A stretch of 7,776 nucleotides of DNA from Deltaproteobacteria bacterium (GTDB lineage Bacteria > Desulfobacterota_B > Binatia > UBA9968): the NCBI GenBank assembly GCA_030620935.1, contig JAUXIP010000085.1, positions 1 through 7,776 on the forward strand, read 5' to 3'. Numbering within the stretch: position 1 is the stretch's first letter; each line of letters begins with the position of its first letter. The position numbers and the translations under genes were made by a program. Of this stretch, positions 1-5,627 are shown one piece after another. The notes beneath the pieces were generated by a model. It worked only from the letters and a program-made list of their open reading frames with translations. It did no database searches and had not been told where the DNA came from.

Positions 1-67
1 CGCAGCAGCTTAGTGTCAAGCTTTAGGGTAATGTTACTTTTCATAGCATTCGTTTCTAAAATTGCGA

Positions 68-104
68 TAAGCACGATAATACGTGCTTACCCCAATCCTG
101 TCAA
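68..104 (-). promoter_or_regulatory. Leftward sigma70-type promoter with palindromic operator over the -10
   Basis: Read on the minus strand there is a perfect -35 hexamer TTGACA (104-99), a 17-nt spacer, and a -10 hexamer TATTAT (81-76), five of six bases matching consensus. The -10 is exactly the 6-nt centre of a perfect inverted repeat with 8-nt arms, TAAGCACG (68-75) and CGTGCTTA (82-89). A repressor bound there would block the -10 directly. The promoter points left, away from cofH's end, so it should serve a gene beyond the window edge. The sequence elements are seen; their function and the repressor are inferred. Confidence 0.6.
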
Positions 105-107
105 CTA

Positions 108-128
108 CACCCGGCCTGTGTGCCGGTG
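108..128 (-). terminator. Possible weak terminator hairpin downstream of cofH
   Basis: The arms CCGGC (111-115) and GCCGG (122-126) form a short GC-rich hairpin with a 6-nt loop, and CAC/GTG outside them can extend it across one bulged C. It lies between the cofH stop and the leftward promoter, where a terminator would be expected. No T-run follows on the minus strand, so intrinsic termination is only a weak possibility. Confidence 0.2.
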
Positions 129-170
129 ATGAAAAGATCAACCTAACACTGACTCTCGCATTCGCATAGC

Positions 171-1496
171 TCAACCCTTGCCGCCAAAGCTGTCTTTTTG
201 AGAGCGGTAGAATTCTTTGAACCGGTATTTCTTCAGGCCAATGAGATTGCGATAGGAACCAAATTGCTCCTCGGGATTTTGCACCTGGTCTAAAAAGGTC
301 GCAGGGTTTTCCTCATTTTCAAACACCTTGACTTTTTTGTAAGTCGTCGTCCGCTCGCCTGGGATCCGACTCATTTCGCGAATCAGGTTGCGGAACTGGG
401 AAGGCTTCATCAGTTGGCCGTAGCCGGCGCCTGCCGCGGTCGAAATACTTTCGTTGATGAGCGTGCCGCCGAAATCGTTGGCGCCTGCCATGAGGCCGAT
501 CTGCGAGAGTTTTGGACCCTCTTTGACCCAAGAAACTTGCAGATTGGGAATCGAGTTGTTGAGCATGAGGCGCGAGACCGCATACATTTTCATCACCTCG
601 GCGCCGCTCGCCCCGGCCCGCAATCCCGGTCTCTTTTTGCGATGCGCCATTGGGGCCTCTTCGAAGACGAAACTCAGGGGCACAAACTCGGTAATTCCGC
701 CGGTGCGTTTTTGAATGTCGCGCAAGATCCCCAGGTGCGTCGCCTTTTCGTAGGAAGTTTCGACATGACCGTACATGATCGTCGACGTGGTCAGGATACC
801 CAACTCATGCGCTGTTTGAATCAAATCGATCCACTGGGCGGTAGAGATGCGCCCAGGCGATATCCGGTTCCGAACTTCGTCGACAAGGATTTCCGCCGAT
901 GTTCCGGGCAAGCTGCCCACGCCGGCGTCTCTGAGTGCGCAGAGGTAGTCGCGGACGGTCGCTCCGGTCAGCGTGGAGCCGTAGAGGATTTCCTCGGGAG
1001 AAAAACCGTGGATGTGCAGGTCAGGTAACGCCTCCTTAAGCGCCCGGCAAAGCGTCACGTAATGCCAGCCGTCCATCCCCGGGGCCAATCCGGCCTGTAC
1101 GCATACTTCAGTAGCTCCCAGTTCCCAAGCCTCGCAGGCGCGCCGGATCACTTCTTCCAGCGGCAGAAAATAGCCCTCCGCGGCGAGATGTCCCCGACTG
1201 AACGCGCAGAAACCACATCCCTTGACGCAGACATTGGTAAAATTGATGTTGCGGTTGACCACGTAGGTCACCACATCCCCCACGGTCTTTTTGCGCAGAT
1301 AGTCTGCTGCCGCCGTCATGACGAGCAGATCGTTGCCAGAGGCGTCGAAAAGCTGCCTCGCTTCATCCACCGTAATATCCTCTCCTGCGAGGGCTCGATC
1401 CAAAATGGATCCGATGGCGGGCGTCACACCCGATAAAAGAGCGTCGAGGGACATCTGGAGATGGGGAAGTGTCACCAGGTCACCGTATCCATTCAC
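171..1496 (-). CDS. cofH: CofH, F420 biosynthesis radical SAM enzyme (FO synthase subunit 2)
   Basis: This is a radical SAM protein of 441 residues. CofH (5-amino-6-(D-ribitylamino)uracil--tyrosine 4-hydroxyphenyl transferase) joins a tyrosine-derived fragment to the ribityl-uracil precursor; CofG then closes the ring to give FO, the deazaflavin core of coenzyme F420. The cluster motif C90-x3-C94-x2-C97 sits in NRNINFTNVCVKGCGFCAF. Family blocks follow: EVCVQAGL (130-137), HIHGFSPEEI (161-170), LPGTSAEIL (196-204), MYGHVET (241-247), TEFVPLSF (269-276) and GANDFGGTLINESIS (338-352). These favour CofH over the menaquinone enzymes MqnC and MqnE, which share the fold. The start is GTG, with an in-frame TAA seven codons upstream; no good Shine-Dalgarno is visible, and ATG at residue 15 (1454-1452) is an alternative. 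About 55 C-terminal residues after the usual IPGERTTTY block look like an extension. The reaction is family knowledge; no cofG is in view. Confidence 0.93.
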   Translation of the reverse strand: MNGYGDLVTLPHLQMSLDALLSGVTPAIGSILDRALAGEDITVDEARQLFDASGNDLLVMTAAADYLRKKTVGDVVTYVVNRNINFTNVCVKGCGFCAFSRGHLAAEGYFLPLEEVIRRACEAWELGATEVCVQAGLAPGMDGWHYVTLCRALKEALPDLHIHGFSPEEILYGSTLTGATVRDYLCALRDAGVGSLPGTSAEILVDEVRNRISPGRISTAQWIDLIQTAHELGILTTSTIMYGHVETSYEKATHLGILRDIQKRTGGITEFVPLSFVFEEAPMAHRKKRPGLRAGASGAEVMKMYAVSRLMLNNSIPNLQVSWVKEGPKLSQIGLMAGANDFGGTLINESISTAAGAGYGQLMKPSQFRNLIREMSRIPGERTTTYKKVKVFENEENPATFLDQVQNPEEQFGSYRNLIGLKKYRFKEFYRSQKDSFGGKG

Positions 1497-1516
1497 AATG
1501 GGAAAAACAACCCATT
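1497..1516 (-). promoter_or_regulatory. Hairpin abutting the cofH start codon
   Basis: Directly upstream of the GTG start, with no gap, the minus strand carries AATGGG, an 8-nt T-rich loop and CCCATT, a perfect 6-bp stem. The only G-rich stretch that could act as a ribosome site lies inside the stem, so the hairpin could dampen translation. The alternative is that true initiation is at the downstream ATG and this hairpin only occupies the leader. Confidence 0.3.
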
Positions 1517-1559
1517 ATTCATGCATTGCAAAATGGAAAATATAGAAGGCAAATTGAAG

Positions 1560-1585
1560 AGAATTCAGGAGCCAGAATTCAGGAG
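1560..1585. repeat. Short direct repeat AGAATTCAGGAG x2
   Basis: AGAATTCAGGAG occurs at 1560-1571 and again at 1574-1585, separated by CC. Just downstream, CTGATT and CTGACTACTGAT (about 1595-1620) look like degenerate relatives of the same unit in the opposite sense. It lies in the 259-nt def-cofH gap, which has no credible ORF. It looks like decayed simple intergenic repeat sequence. Confidence 0.55.
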
Positions 1586-1650
1586 AGGGGGACTCTGATT
1601 GCTGTTTTCTGACTACTGATTTTGCTTCCTCATTCATTTTGACTTTTTTC

Positions 1651-1754
1651 CCCCGTACCACAGAACGCCCTGGACGTGAGTCCGGGGATGAATGTTCCGA
1701 AATCCCGCCAAGGGCAGTGCCCTAAAGCCACGGACGTAAGTCCGTGGTACGGGG
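1651..1754. repeat. Compact multi-hairpin repeat element with 11-bp terminal inverted repeats
   Basis: The ends are perfect inverted repeats: CCCCGTACCAC (1651-1661) and GTGGTACGGGG (1744-1754). Three further stem-loops lie inside. The first is CCCTGGAC (1668-1675) with GTCCGGGG (1680-1687) and loop GTGA, with one G-T pair. The second is AGGGC (1711-1715) with GCCCT (1719-1723). The third is CCACGGAC (1728-1735) with GTCCGTGG (1740-1747) and loop GTAA. The first and third share the core GGACGTRAGTCC, and as plus-strand RNA both have GNRA tetraloops. The third hairpin and the terminal repeat compete for GTGG at 1744-1747. The element starts one base beyond the def stop, so it may also end or stabilise def mRNA. 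It resembles a small non-autonomous or REP/MITE-type element; copy number elsewhere is unknown. Confidence 0.7.
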
Positions 1755-1755
1755 T

Positions 1756-2301
1756 TTACTTTTCCGTCCAGTAGCGCGTGTACTCCTGGAGATAGGTGAG
1801 GGTAGAGAGGTCTCGCATGCGATCGAGAAAGACCTTGCCGTTTAGGTGATCCCATTCATGTTGGATGACGCGAGCGTGAAAGTCCGAAGCTACAAAGTCT
1901 AATTCCTTCCCGCGCCGATCCCGCGCTTTTACGTGGATACGCTTATAACGGGGCACTTGGCCTCTCAACTCAGGAATACTTAGACATCCCTCCCAGTCTT
2001 CCTCTATCTCGTCGGAAAGCGCTGTCACTTGGGGATTAATCAATACGGAAAGAGGGACAGAGGCTTTTTGCGGGTAGCGAGGGTTGTTTGCTACTTCCAG
2101 GACGGCGATCTGTTTAGATTCGTGGACCTGCACGGCGGCGAGGCCGACGCCGTCGTATTCCTTCATGGTAACGATCATGTCGTCGATGAATGTTTGCAGG
2201 CCTTTGGAACGAATCTGACCAGAGGAAACCTCCTCGGCGGTTCGACGGAGAACGGGGTGTCCCAGTCTGGTCACTTTGAGAATCACGAGTTTTTTTAGCA
2301 C
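1756..2301 (-). CDS. def: Peptide deformylase
   Basis: The protein (181 residues) removes the formyl group from the initiator methionine of new polypeptides in the cytoplasm, using a metal (Fe2+ in the family). All three deformylase motifs are intact: GVGLAAVQ (51-58, motif 1), EGCLS (104-108, with metal-ligand Cys106) and HEWDH (148-152, with ligands His148 and His152 and catalytic Glu149). Length is typical. The frame opens at a GTG (2301-2299). A second GTG five codons in (2286-2284) would give an N-terminus MILKVTRLGHPVLR that matches the family better; neither has a clear Shine-Dalgarno. No fmt or other translation gene lies beside it. It is divergent from the rrf2-suf operon across about 0.7 kb, and a structured repeat begins right after its TAA. 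Confidence 0.96.
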   Translation of the reverse strand: MLKKLVILKVTRLGHPVLRRTAEEVSSGQIRSKGLQTFIDDMIVTMKEYDGVGLAAVQVHESKQIAVLEVANNPRYPQKASVPLSVLINPQVTALSDEIEEDWEGCLSIPELRGQVPRYKRIHVKARDRRGKELDFVASDFHARVIQHEWDHLNGKVFLDRMRDLSTLTYLQEYTRYWTEK

Positions 2302-2560
2302 AGCTTGAGCACAGAGAGAAAGAGTTTAGGTGAAAATGTCGCAAAGAGATCGGGTGGCTTGGTTGCAGAAACTGGTGATCGACGATTGCGCACGGAGCCT
2401 ACTCCTCAGCGGGAGCCGATGGGCCTGTATTTCTCTGCCCCGTAGACTTGGTTCCCTAGTGTTAGTGCCCTCAAGTAACTTCAGTGTCGGACGTCTCCCT
2501 GCTTCGGAGCAAGCCCCCTGCGCACTCTCAAGCACCCTCCGGTTCCGAGAGGGGAAACTT

Positions 2561-2740
2561 AGCCCGCAATTCTCGCCAGCCCACAACTGCGGGCGTGCAT
2601 CTACCCGAATCTACGGCGTTGCGCTCGGACAAAGGGCTCGACGTACCGTAAAGTACGCCTGCGCGCTTTGTCTCTCGCACGCCTAGTATCTCCGGGGATC
2701 TGCGCGCCCTCGCTTCGCGCACCGGCGAGAAATCCGGGCT
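2561..2740. repeat. Long imperfect palindrome (~180 bp, MITE-like or structured RNA)
   Basis: The two halves are inverted copies of each other along their whole length. The outer arm AGCCCGCAATTCTCGCCAG (2561-2579) matches the reverse complement of 2722-2740 at 16 of 19 positions. Further in, GGGCG-T/C-GCA, GGCGT, GCG and GACAAAG (left arm 2630-2636) recur in order in both halves. The centre is CGTAC (2642-2646), six bases, GTACG (2653-2657), at about 2650, the midpoint of the outer arms. By hand alignment about two-thirds of positions match, with small gaps. Right-half sub-hairpins such as TGCGCG (2701-2706) with CGCGCA (2716-2721) could form instead. It encodes no protein. It could be a miniature element or a long structured transcript; copy number is unknown. 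Confidence 0.7.
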
Positions 2741-2778
2741 TAAAGGCTGAGCCACAGGGACGAGGAGGTTGGAGGCCC

Positions 2779-2813
2779 TTCGACAGAGGCTCAGGGTGGT
2801 GAGCAAAGTCGAA
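2779..2813. repeat. REP-like palindrome
   Basis: TTCGAC (2779-2784) and GCTCA (2789-2793) face TGAGC (2800-2804) and GTCGAA (2808-2813), giving two paired blocks around a GGGTGG loop with a small internal bulge. The wording (CCTTCGACA..GGCTCAGGG) resembles extragenic palindromes I recall as frequent between genes in many environmental bacterial genomes. That family resemblance is from memory; the symmetry is visible here. Confidence 0.55.
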
Positions 2814-2945
2814 CCGTAGGCCCCGACCGGAGGAGACCTCATAAAAAGGGGACGAGGTGGGGGCCCTCGAGGTAGAAACCTCTTGGCTAAGCCCGGAAGG
2901 TTTTCTCCCGAGGAACCAAACTCTTTGACAAGAGACGATAAAGTC

Positions 2946-2975
2946 TTGACAATATGGACTCAGTAGGTCTATATT
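2946..2975 (+). promoter_or_regulatory. rrf2-suf promoter with overlapping Rrf2/IscR-type operator
   Basis: The -35 is a perfect TTGACA (2946-2951) and the -10 is TATATT (2970-2975), with an 18-bp spacer. A 25-bp inverted repeat, AATATGGAC (2951-2959), seven bases, GTCTATATT (2967-2975), has one mismatched pair and covers the spacer and the -10. Its GAC-N7-GTC core has the same half-site spacing as the Escherichia coli IscR type 1 site, though the outer arms differ. A regulator bound here would exclude RNA polymerase. The likely ligand is the Rrf2 protein encoded next, giving autorepression of the operon. An upstream second TTGACA (2925-2930), within CTCTT-TGAC-AAGAG, could be part of another weaker promoter. 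Confidence 0.75.
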
Positions 2976-3029
2976 TGTGTTAATCTTCTTATGAAGCAAT
3001 TAACAAGACAGATCGAGAGAAGTTCGCTG

Positions 3030-3533
3030 ATGAATGTGGGGCGGCGGGTCGATTATGCAGTCCGCGCCGTTTCTTATCTTGCAGGTCAGCCTCCGGAAAA
3101 GATCGTGAGCAGGGCCGAGATCGAAAAGAAACAAGACATCCCTCCCTCTTATCTCTCAAAAATTATGAAGGACTTGGTTGCGGGGGGGCTAGTCACCTCG
3201 CATGTGGGTTGCAAAGGCGGTTTCAGCCTTGCTCGGCCGGGAGGAGGGATCACTGTTAGAGAGGTCTACGAAATTGTCGAAAGGCCTCTGGTTCTAATGG
3301 AGTGTCTAGAAAAGGGTGAAGACTATTGTTCTTACTGTTCGGTCTGTTACCAGAAATCGATCTGGGAGCAGGCTCAAATTCTTCTAGCAAATTTTCTCGC
3401 CAGCGTTTCCATCGGGGACATTGTCGATCAGCAGGGACTGTCGGAGCGGCTTGCTCACGGCCAATCTGAGAAAAGACCCTTAGGAGTAAGAATAGCCGAT
3501 GCTGAGAATAAAAAACTTGTGCGTCAAGGTTGA
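3030..3533 (+). CDS. Rrf2-family transcriptional regulator, probable Fe-S sensor of the suf operon
   Basis: This is a winged-helix DNA-binding protein of the Rrf2/IscR/SufR group, 167 residues from the chosen start. The N-terminus MNVGRRVDYAVRAVSYLA is the family opening; the helix-turn-helix and wing follow (about 25-68, including IPPSYLSKIMKDL and GCKGGFSLARP). The effector region has Cys92, Cys100, Cys103 and Cys106, a C-x7-C-x2-C-x2-C pattern able to hold a cluster but unlike IscR's three evenly spaced cysteines. I chose ATG 3030 because it matches the family, has GAGAGAAG 7 nt upstream and leaves a normal leader. ATG 2991 would add 13 residues and lie only about 8 nt from the expected transcript start. 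The 3' end overlaps sufC by 35 nt. By position and operator it probably represses this operon when clusters are plentiful (inferred). Confidence 0.88.
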   Translation: MNVGRRVDYAVRAVSYLAGQPPEKIVSRAEIEKKQDIPPSYLSKIMKDLVAGGLVTSHVGCKGGFSLARPGGGITVREVYEIVERPLVLMECLEKGEDYCSYCSVCYQKSIWEQAQILLANFLASVSIGDIVDQQGLSERLAHGQSEKRPLGVRIADAENKKLVRQG

Positions 3534-4269
3534 GGAAAAAGAAATCCTTCGGGGGATCAACCTGGAGGTCAAGGCGGGTGAGGTCCATGCCATCATGGGT
3601 CCGAACGGCTCCGGCAAGAGTACTCTGGCCCATGTTCTCTCCGGGCGAGAGGGCTATGAGATCACGGCCGGCGAAGCGGTTTATGAGGGAAAAAACCTCC
3701 TCGAGATGCCTCCGGAACAGCGCGCTCGCGCGGGAATCTTTCTCGCGTTTCAGTATCCGGTGGAGATTCCGGGCGTGAGCAGCCTCTATTTCCTGAAAAC
3801 AGCGCTCAATGCCCTCCGGAAACATCGCGGCCTCGAAGAACTGGATGCCATGGATTTTTTAGCTCTAGTGAAGGAGAAGATGAAGCTGGTCGAGATGGAC
3901 CAGAATCTTCTGAACCGCCCGATCAATGAAGGCTTCTCCGGCGGCGAGAAGAAACGAAACGAGATATTCCAGATGGCAGTTCTAGAGCCGAAGCTGGCTG
4001 TTTTGGATGAGACCGATTCCGGTCTGGATATCGATGCCTTGAGGATCGTGGCCGGCGGTGTCAATGCCCTGAGAGGTGGGGACCGCGCCATTGTGTTAAT
4101 TACCCACTATCAACGGCTCCTGGATTATGTCGTCCCGGACTTCGTCCACGTTCTTTTTGGAGGACGCATCGTCAAATCAGGAAAAAAAGAGCTGGCTTTG
4201 GAACTGGAAGAAAAAGGTTACGATTGGGTTAAAGAAGAAGTGGGAGCTGCTCAGCAATCGGGGACCTAG
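3499..4269 (+). CDS. sufC: SufC, Fe-S assembly ATPase
   Basis: This cytoplasmic ABC-type ATPase powers the SUF scaffold (SufBCD in most bacteria). At 256 residues it has normal length. Walker A is GPNGSGKST (34-42), the Q-loop is FQYPVEIPGV (84-93), the ABC signature is FSGGEKKRNE (146-155), Walker B ends LAVLDE (Glu171) and is followed by DSGLDIDAL, and the switch histidine is His203 in ITH. The KKRNEIFQMA and DETDSGLD blocks are typical of SufC and separate it from transporter ATPases. TAGGAG (3481-3486) lies 12 nt before the ATG, inside the rrf2 frame. sufD follows after 17 nt. The usual partner gene sufB is not adjacent, which is unusual. Confidence 0.97.
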   Translation: MLRIKNLCVKVEEKEILRGINLEVKAGEVHAIMGPNGSGKSTLAHVLSGREGYEITAGEAVYEGKNLLEMPPEQRARAGIFLAFQYPVEIPGVSSLYFLKTALNALRKHRGLEELDAMDFLALVKEKMKLVEMDQNLLNRPINEGFSGGEKKRNEIFQMAVLEPKLAVLDETDSGLDIDALRIVAGGVNALRGGDRAIVLITHYQRLLDYVVPDFVHVLFGGRIVKSGKKELALELEEKGYDWVKEEVGAAQQSGT

Positions 4270-4286
4270 GGAAAGAAACAAATACG

Positions 4287-5618
4287 ATGTCGGAGATATC
4301 AGAAGGCAGAGAACATTATCTCTCCAGCTTTGGAGGGTTTGAGAAGAACGGTGGGTCCGCCGGAAGTCCTGCGTGGCTGCGGTCGATACGCAAAGCGGCG
4401 ATCTCTCGCTTCGACGAAGTTGGTTTCCCCACTACGCGGCATGAAGAATGGAAATATACCAACGTGGCCCCGCTTGCGAAAGTTCGCTTTAAGCCGGCCG
4501 CACACGCATCCGATAGGTTGCCGGCTGATCGAGTGGAGCAGATGGCCCTTGGAGAGTCGTCGTGCGCGCGGCTGGTATTCGTAAACGGCCGTTACTCGGA
4601 ACAGCTTTCGTCACTGCGGTCGCTCCCTGAGGGTGTGAAAGCAGGGAGTCTCTCCGCGAAGCTGGCTGCGGAGGCCGACGATCTAGAACCCCACTTGGCG
4701 CGATACGCCGATTATCAGGAGCATGCTTTCGTCGCTCTCAACACGGCTTTCATGGAGGACGGCGCGTATATCTGCATTGCCAAGGGCGTGGTGGTGTCTG
4801 AGCCGATATACTTGCTGTTTGTCTCCACGGCAGGGAAAGAGCCGACGGTCTCTTATCCGCGGAACTTGATTGTGGTCGGGGAGGAGAGCCAGTTGGCCAT
4901 CGTAGAGGAATATTTTGCTTTGGAGAAAGGGGTTTATTTCACTAACGCCGTGACCGAGATCGTCGCGGGCCCGAATGCGGTGATCGACTATTATAAATTA
5001 GAATCGGAGAGCGATGGCGCCTTTCACGTTGCCACCCAGCAAGCTCATCTGGATCGGAGCAGTAATCTCTCGTCCCATTCCATTTCGTTGGGAGGTGCGC
5101 TCGTTCGCAATGATGTGAACGCAACCCTGGGAGGGGAGGGTGCCGAGTGTACCCTGAACGGTCTCTATGTGGTGACGGGACAACAGCACGTAGACAACCA
5201 TACGCGGATCGATCACGTGAAGCCGCACTGCAGCAGTCGGGAGCTTTACAAAGGCATTCTCAACGGAAAGGCGAAAGGGGTTTTCAACGGCAAGATTTAC
5301 GTGCATAAAAACGCTCAAAAGACCGACGCCCAGCAGACAAACAAAAACCTCTTGCTATCTAAAGATGCCTGGATCAACACGAAGCCGCAGTTGGAGATCT
5401 ACGCCGATGACGTGAAGTGTACCCACGGATCGACTGTCGGTCAGCTCGATGAGAATGCGATCTTTTACTTGCGTTCCCGTGGCATCGATCTGGAGGCGGC
5501 ACGCGGTCTGCTGACCCAAGCCTTTGCAAGCGACATGGTGCAACGGATCAAGATCGAGCCGATGCAGGCCCGCCTGGATCGTTTATTGACGGCCAGGCTT
5601 AAAAACGGAAGCCTTTAG
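4287..5618 (+). CDS. sufD: SufD, Fe-S cluster scaffold subunit
   Basis: This is a SufB/SufD-family protein of 443 residues, normally the SufB partner in the SufBC2D scaffold. The N-terminal helical part carries FPTTRHEEWKYTNV (47-60), a SufD hallmark. A beta-helix core follows (about 150-370), then KCTHGSTVGQLDE (377-389), where His380 corresponds to the conserved SufD histidine (His360 in E. coli), and IFYLRSRGI (392-400), which leads into the C-terminal helices. I call it SufD rather than SufB on the RHEEWKYT block and on length. With no sufB beside it, this protein could in principle have a broader role; that is speculation. The start ATG has only a weak AGGGA 14 nt upstream. The gene lies between sufC (17 nt gap) and sufS. 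Confidence 0.93.
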   Translation: MSEISEGREHYLSSFGGFEKNGGSAGSPAWLRSIRKAAISRFDEVGFPTTRHEEWKYTNVAPLAKVRFKPAAHASDRLPADRVEQMALGESSCARLVFVNGRYSEQLSSLRSLPEGVKAGSLSAKLAAEADDLEPHLARYADYQEHAFVALNTAFMEDGAYICIAKGVVVSEPIYLLFVSTAGKEPTVSYPRNLIVVGEESQLAIVEEYFALEKGVYFTNAVTEIVAGPNAVIDYYKLESESDGAFHVATQQAHLDRSSNLSSHSISLGGALVRNDVNATLGGEGAECTLNGLYVVTGQQHVDNHTRIDHVKPHCSSRELYKGILNGKAKGVFNGKIYVHKNAQKTDAQQTNKNLLLSKDAWINTKPQLEIYADDVKCTHGSTVGQLDENAIFYLRSRGIDLEAARGLLTQAFASDMVQRIKIEPMQARLDRLLTARLKNGSL

Positions 5619-5627
5619 GGGAGTGTG

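Larger units (their letters stand above)
2302..2990. other. Long non-coding gap rich in inverted repeats
   Basis: No ORF here looks like a gene. The open frames on both strands have Arg/Ser/Pro-rich translations without recognisable domains and overlap one another and the palindromes. The left part (2302-2555) shows only small stem-loops, for example CCCTC (2535-2539) with GAGGG (2549-2553). The middle holds the long palindrome (2561-2740) and a REP-like palindrome (2779-2813). A diverged direct repeat, GGGACGAGG followed by GGCCCT and CGA, occurs at 2757-2783 and 2849-2870, and GAGGT/ACCTC form a small hairpin at 2869-2882. The right end (2921-2975) is promoter and operator DNA for rrf2-suf. 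No clear def promoter was found. Confidence 0.6.

Noticed and set aside
414..1028. 204-codon plus-strand frame opposite cofH, and similar long antisense frames such as 3256-3825 and 6075-6713
   Set aside because: These are shadow frames of strongly conserved genes on the other strand, with no family features of their own.
171..1496. Menaquinone (futalosine pathway) enzyme MqnC or MqnE instead of CofH
   Set aside because: The same fold and a similar cysteine motif, but the blocks EVCVQAGL, TEFVPLSF and SWVKEGPKL...GANDFGGTLINESIS fit CofH.
1651..1754. CRISPR or tRNA-like reading of the multi-stem element
   Set aside because: There are only two related hairpins with no regular spacers, and no acceptor, anticodon or T-arm signatures, so neither a CRISPR array nor a tRNA fits.
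1634..1855. Small minus-strand frame over the def 3' end and the repeat element
   Set aside because: Half of it lies in def in another frame and the rest is translated repeat DNA.
2330..2686. 118-codon plus-strand open frame, and minus-strand open frames at 2326-2586, 2528-2842 and 2601-2999, in the def-suf gap
   Set aside because: They overlap one another and the long palindrome, have low-complexity Arg/Ser/Pro-rich translations, and show no recognisable domain or convincing ribosome site. They are best explained as chance frames in GC-rich repeat DNA.
2991..3029. Upstream ATG 2991 as the rrf2 start
   Set aside because: It is about 8 nt after the expected transcript start, has no ribosome site, and adds 13 residues ahead of the conserved family N-terminus; ATG 3030 is better supported.
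4287..5618. SufB instead of SufD
   Set aside because: The N-terminal RHEEWKYTNV block, the KCTHGSTVGQLDE region and the length fit SufD.
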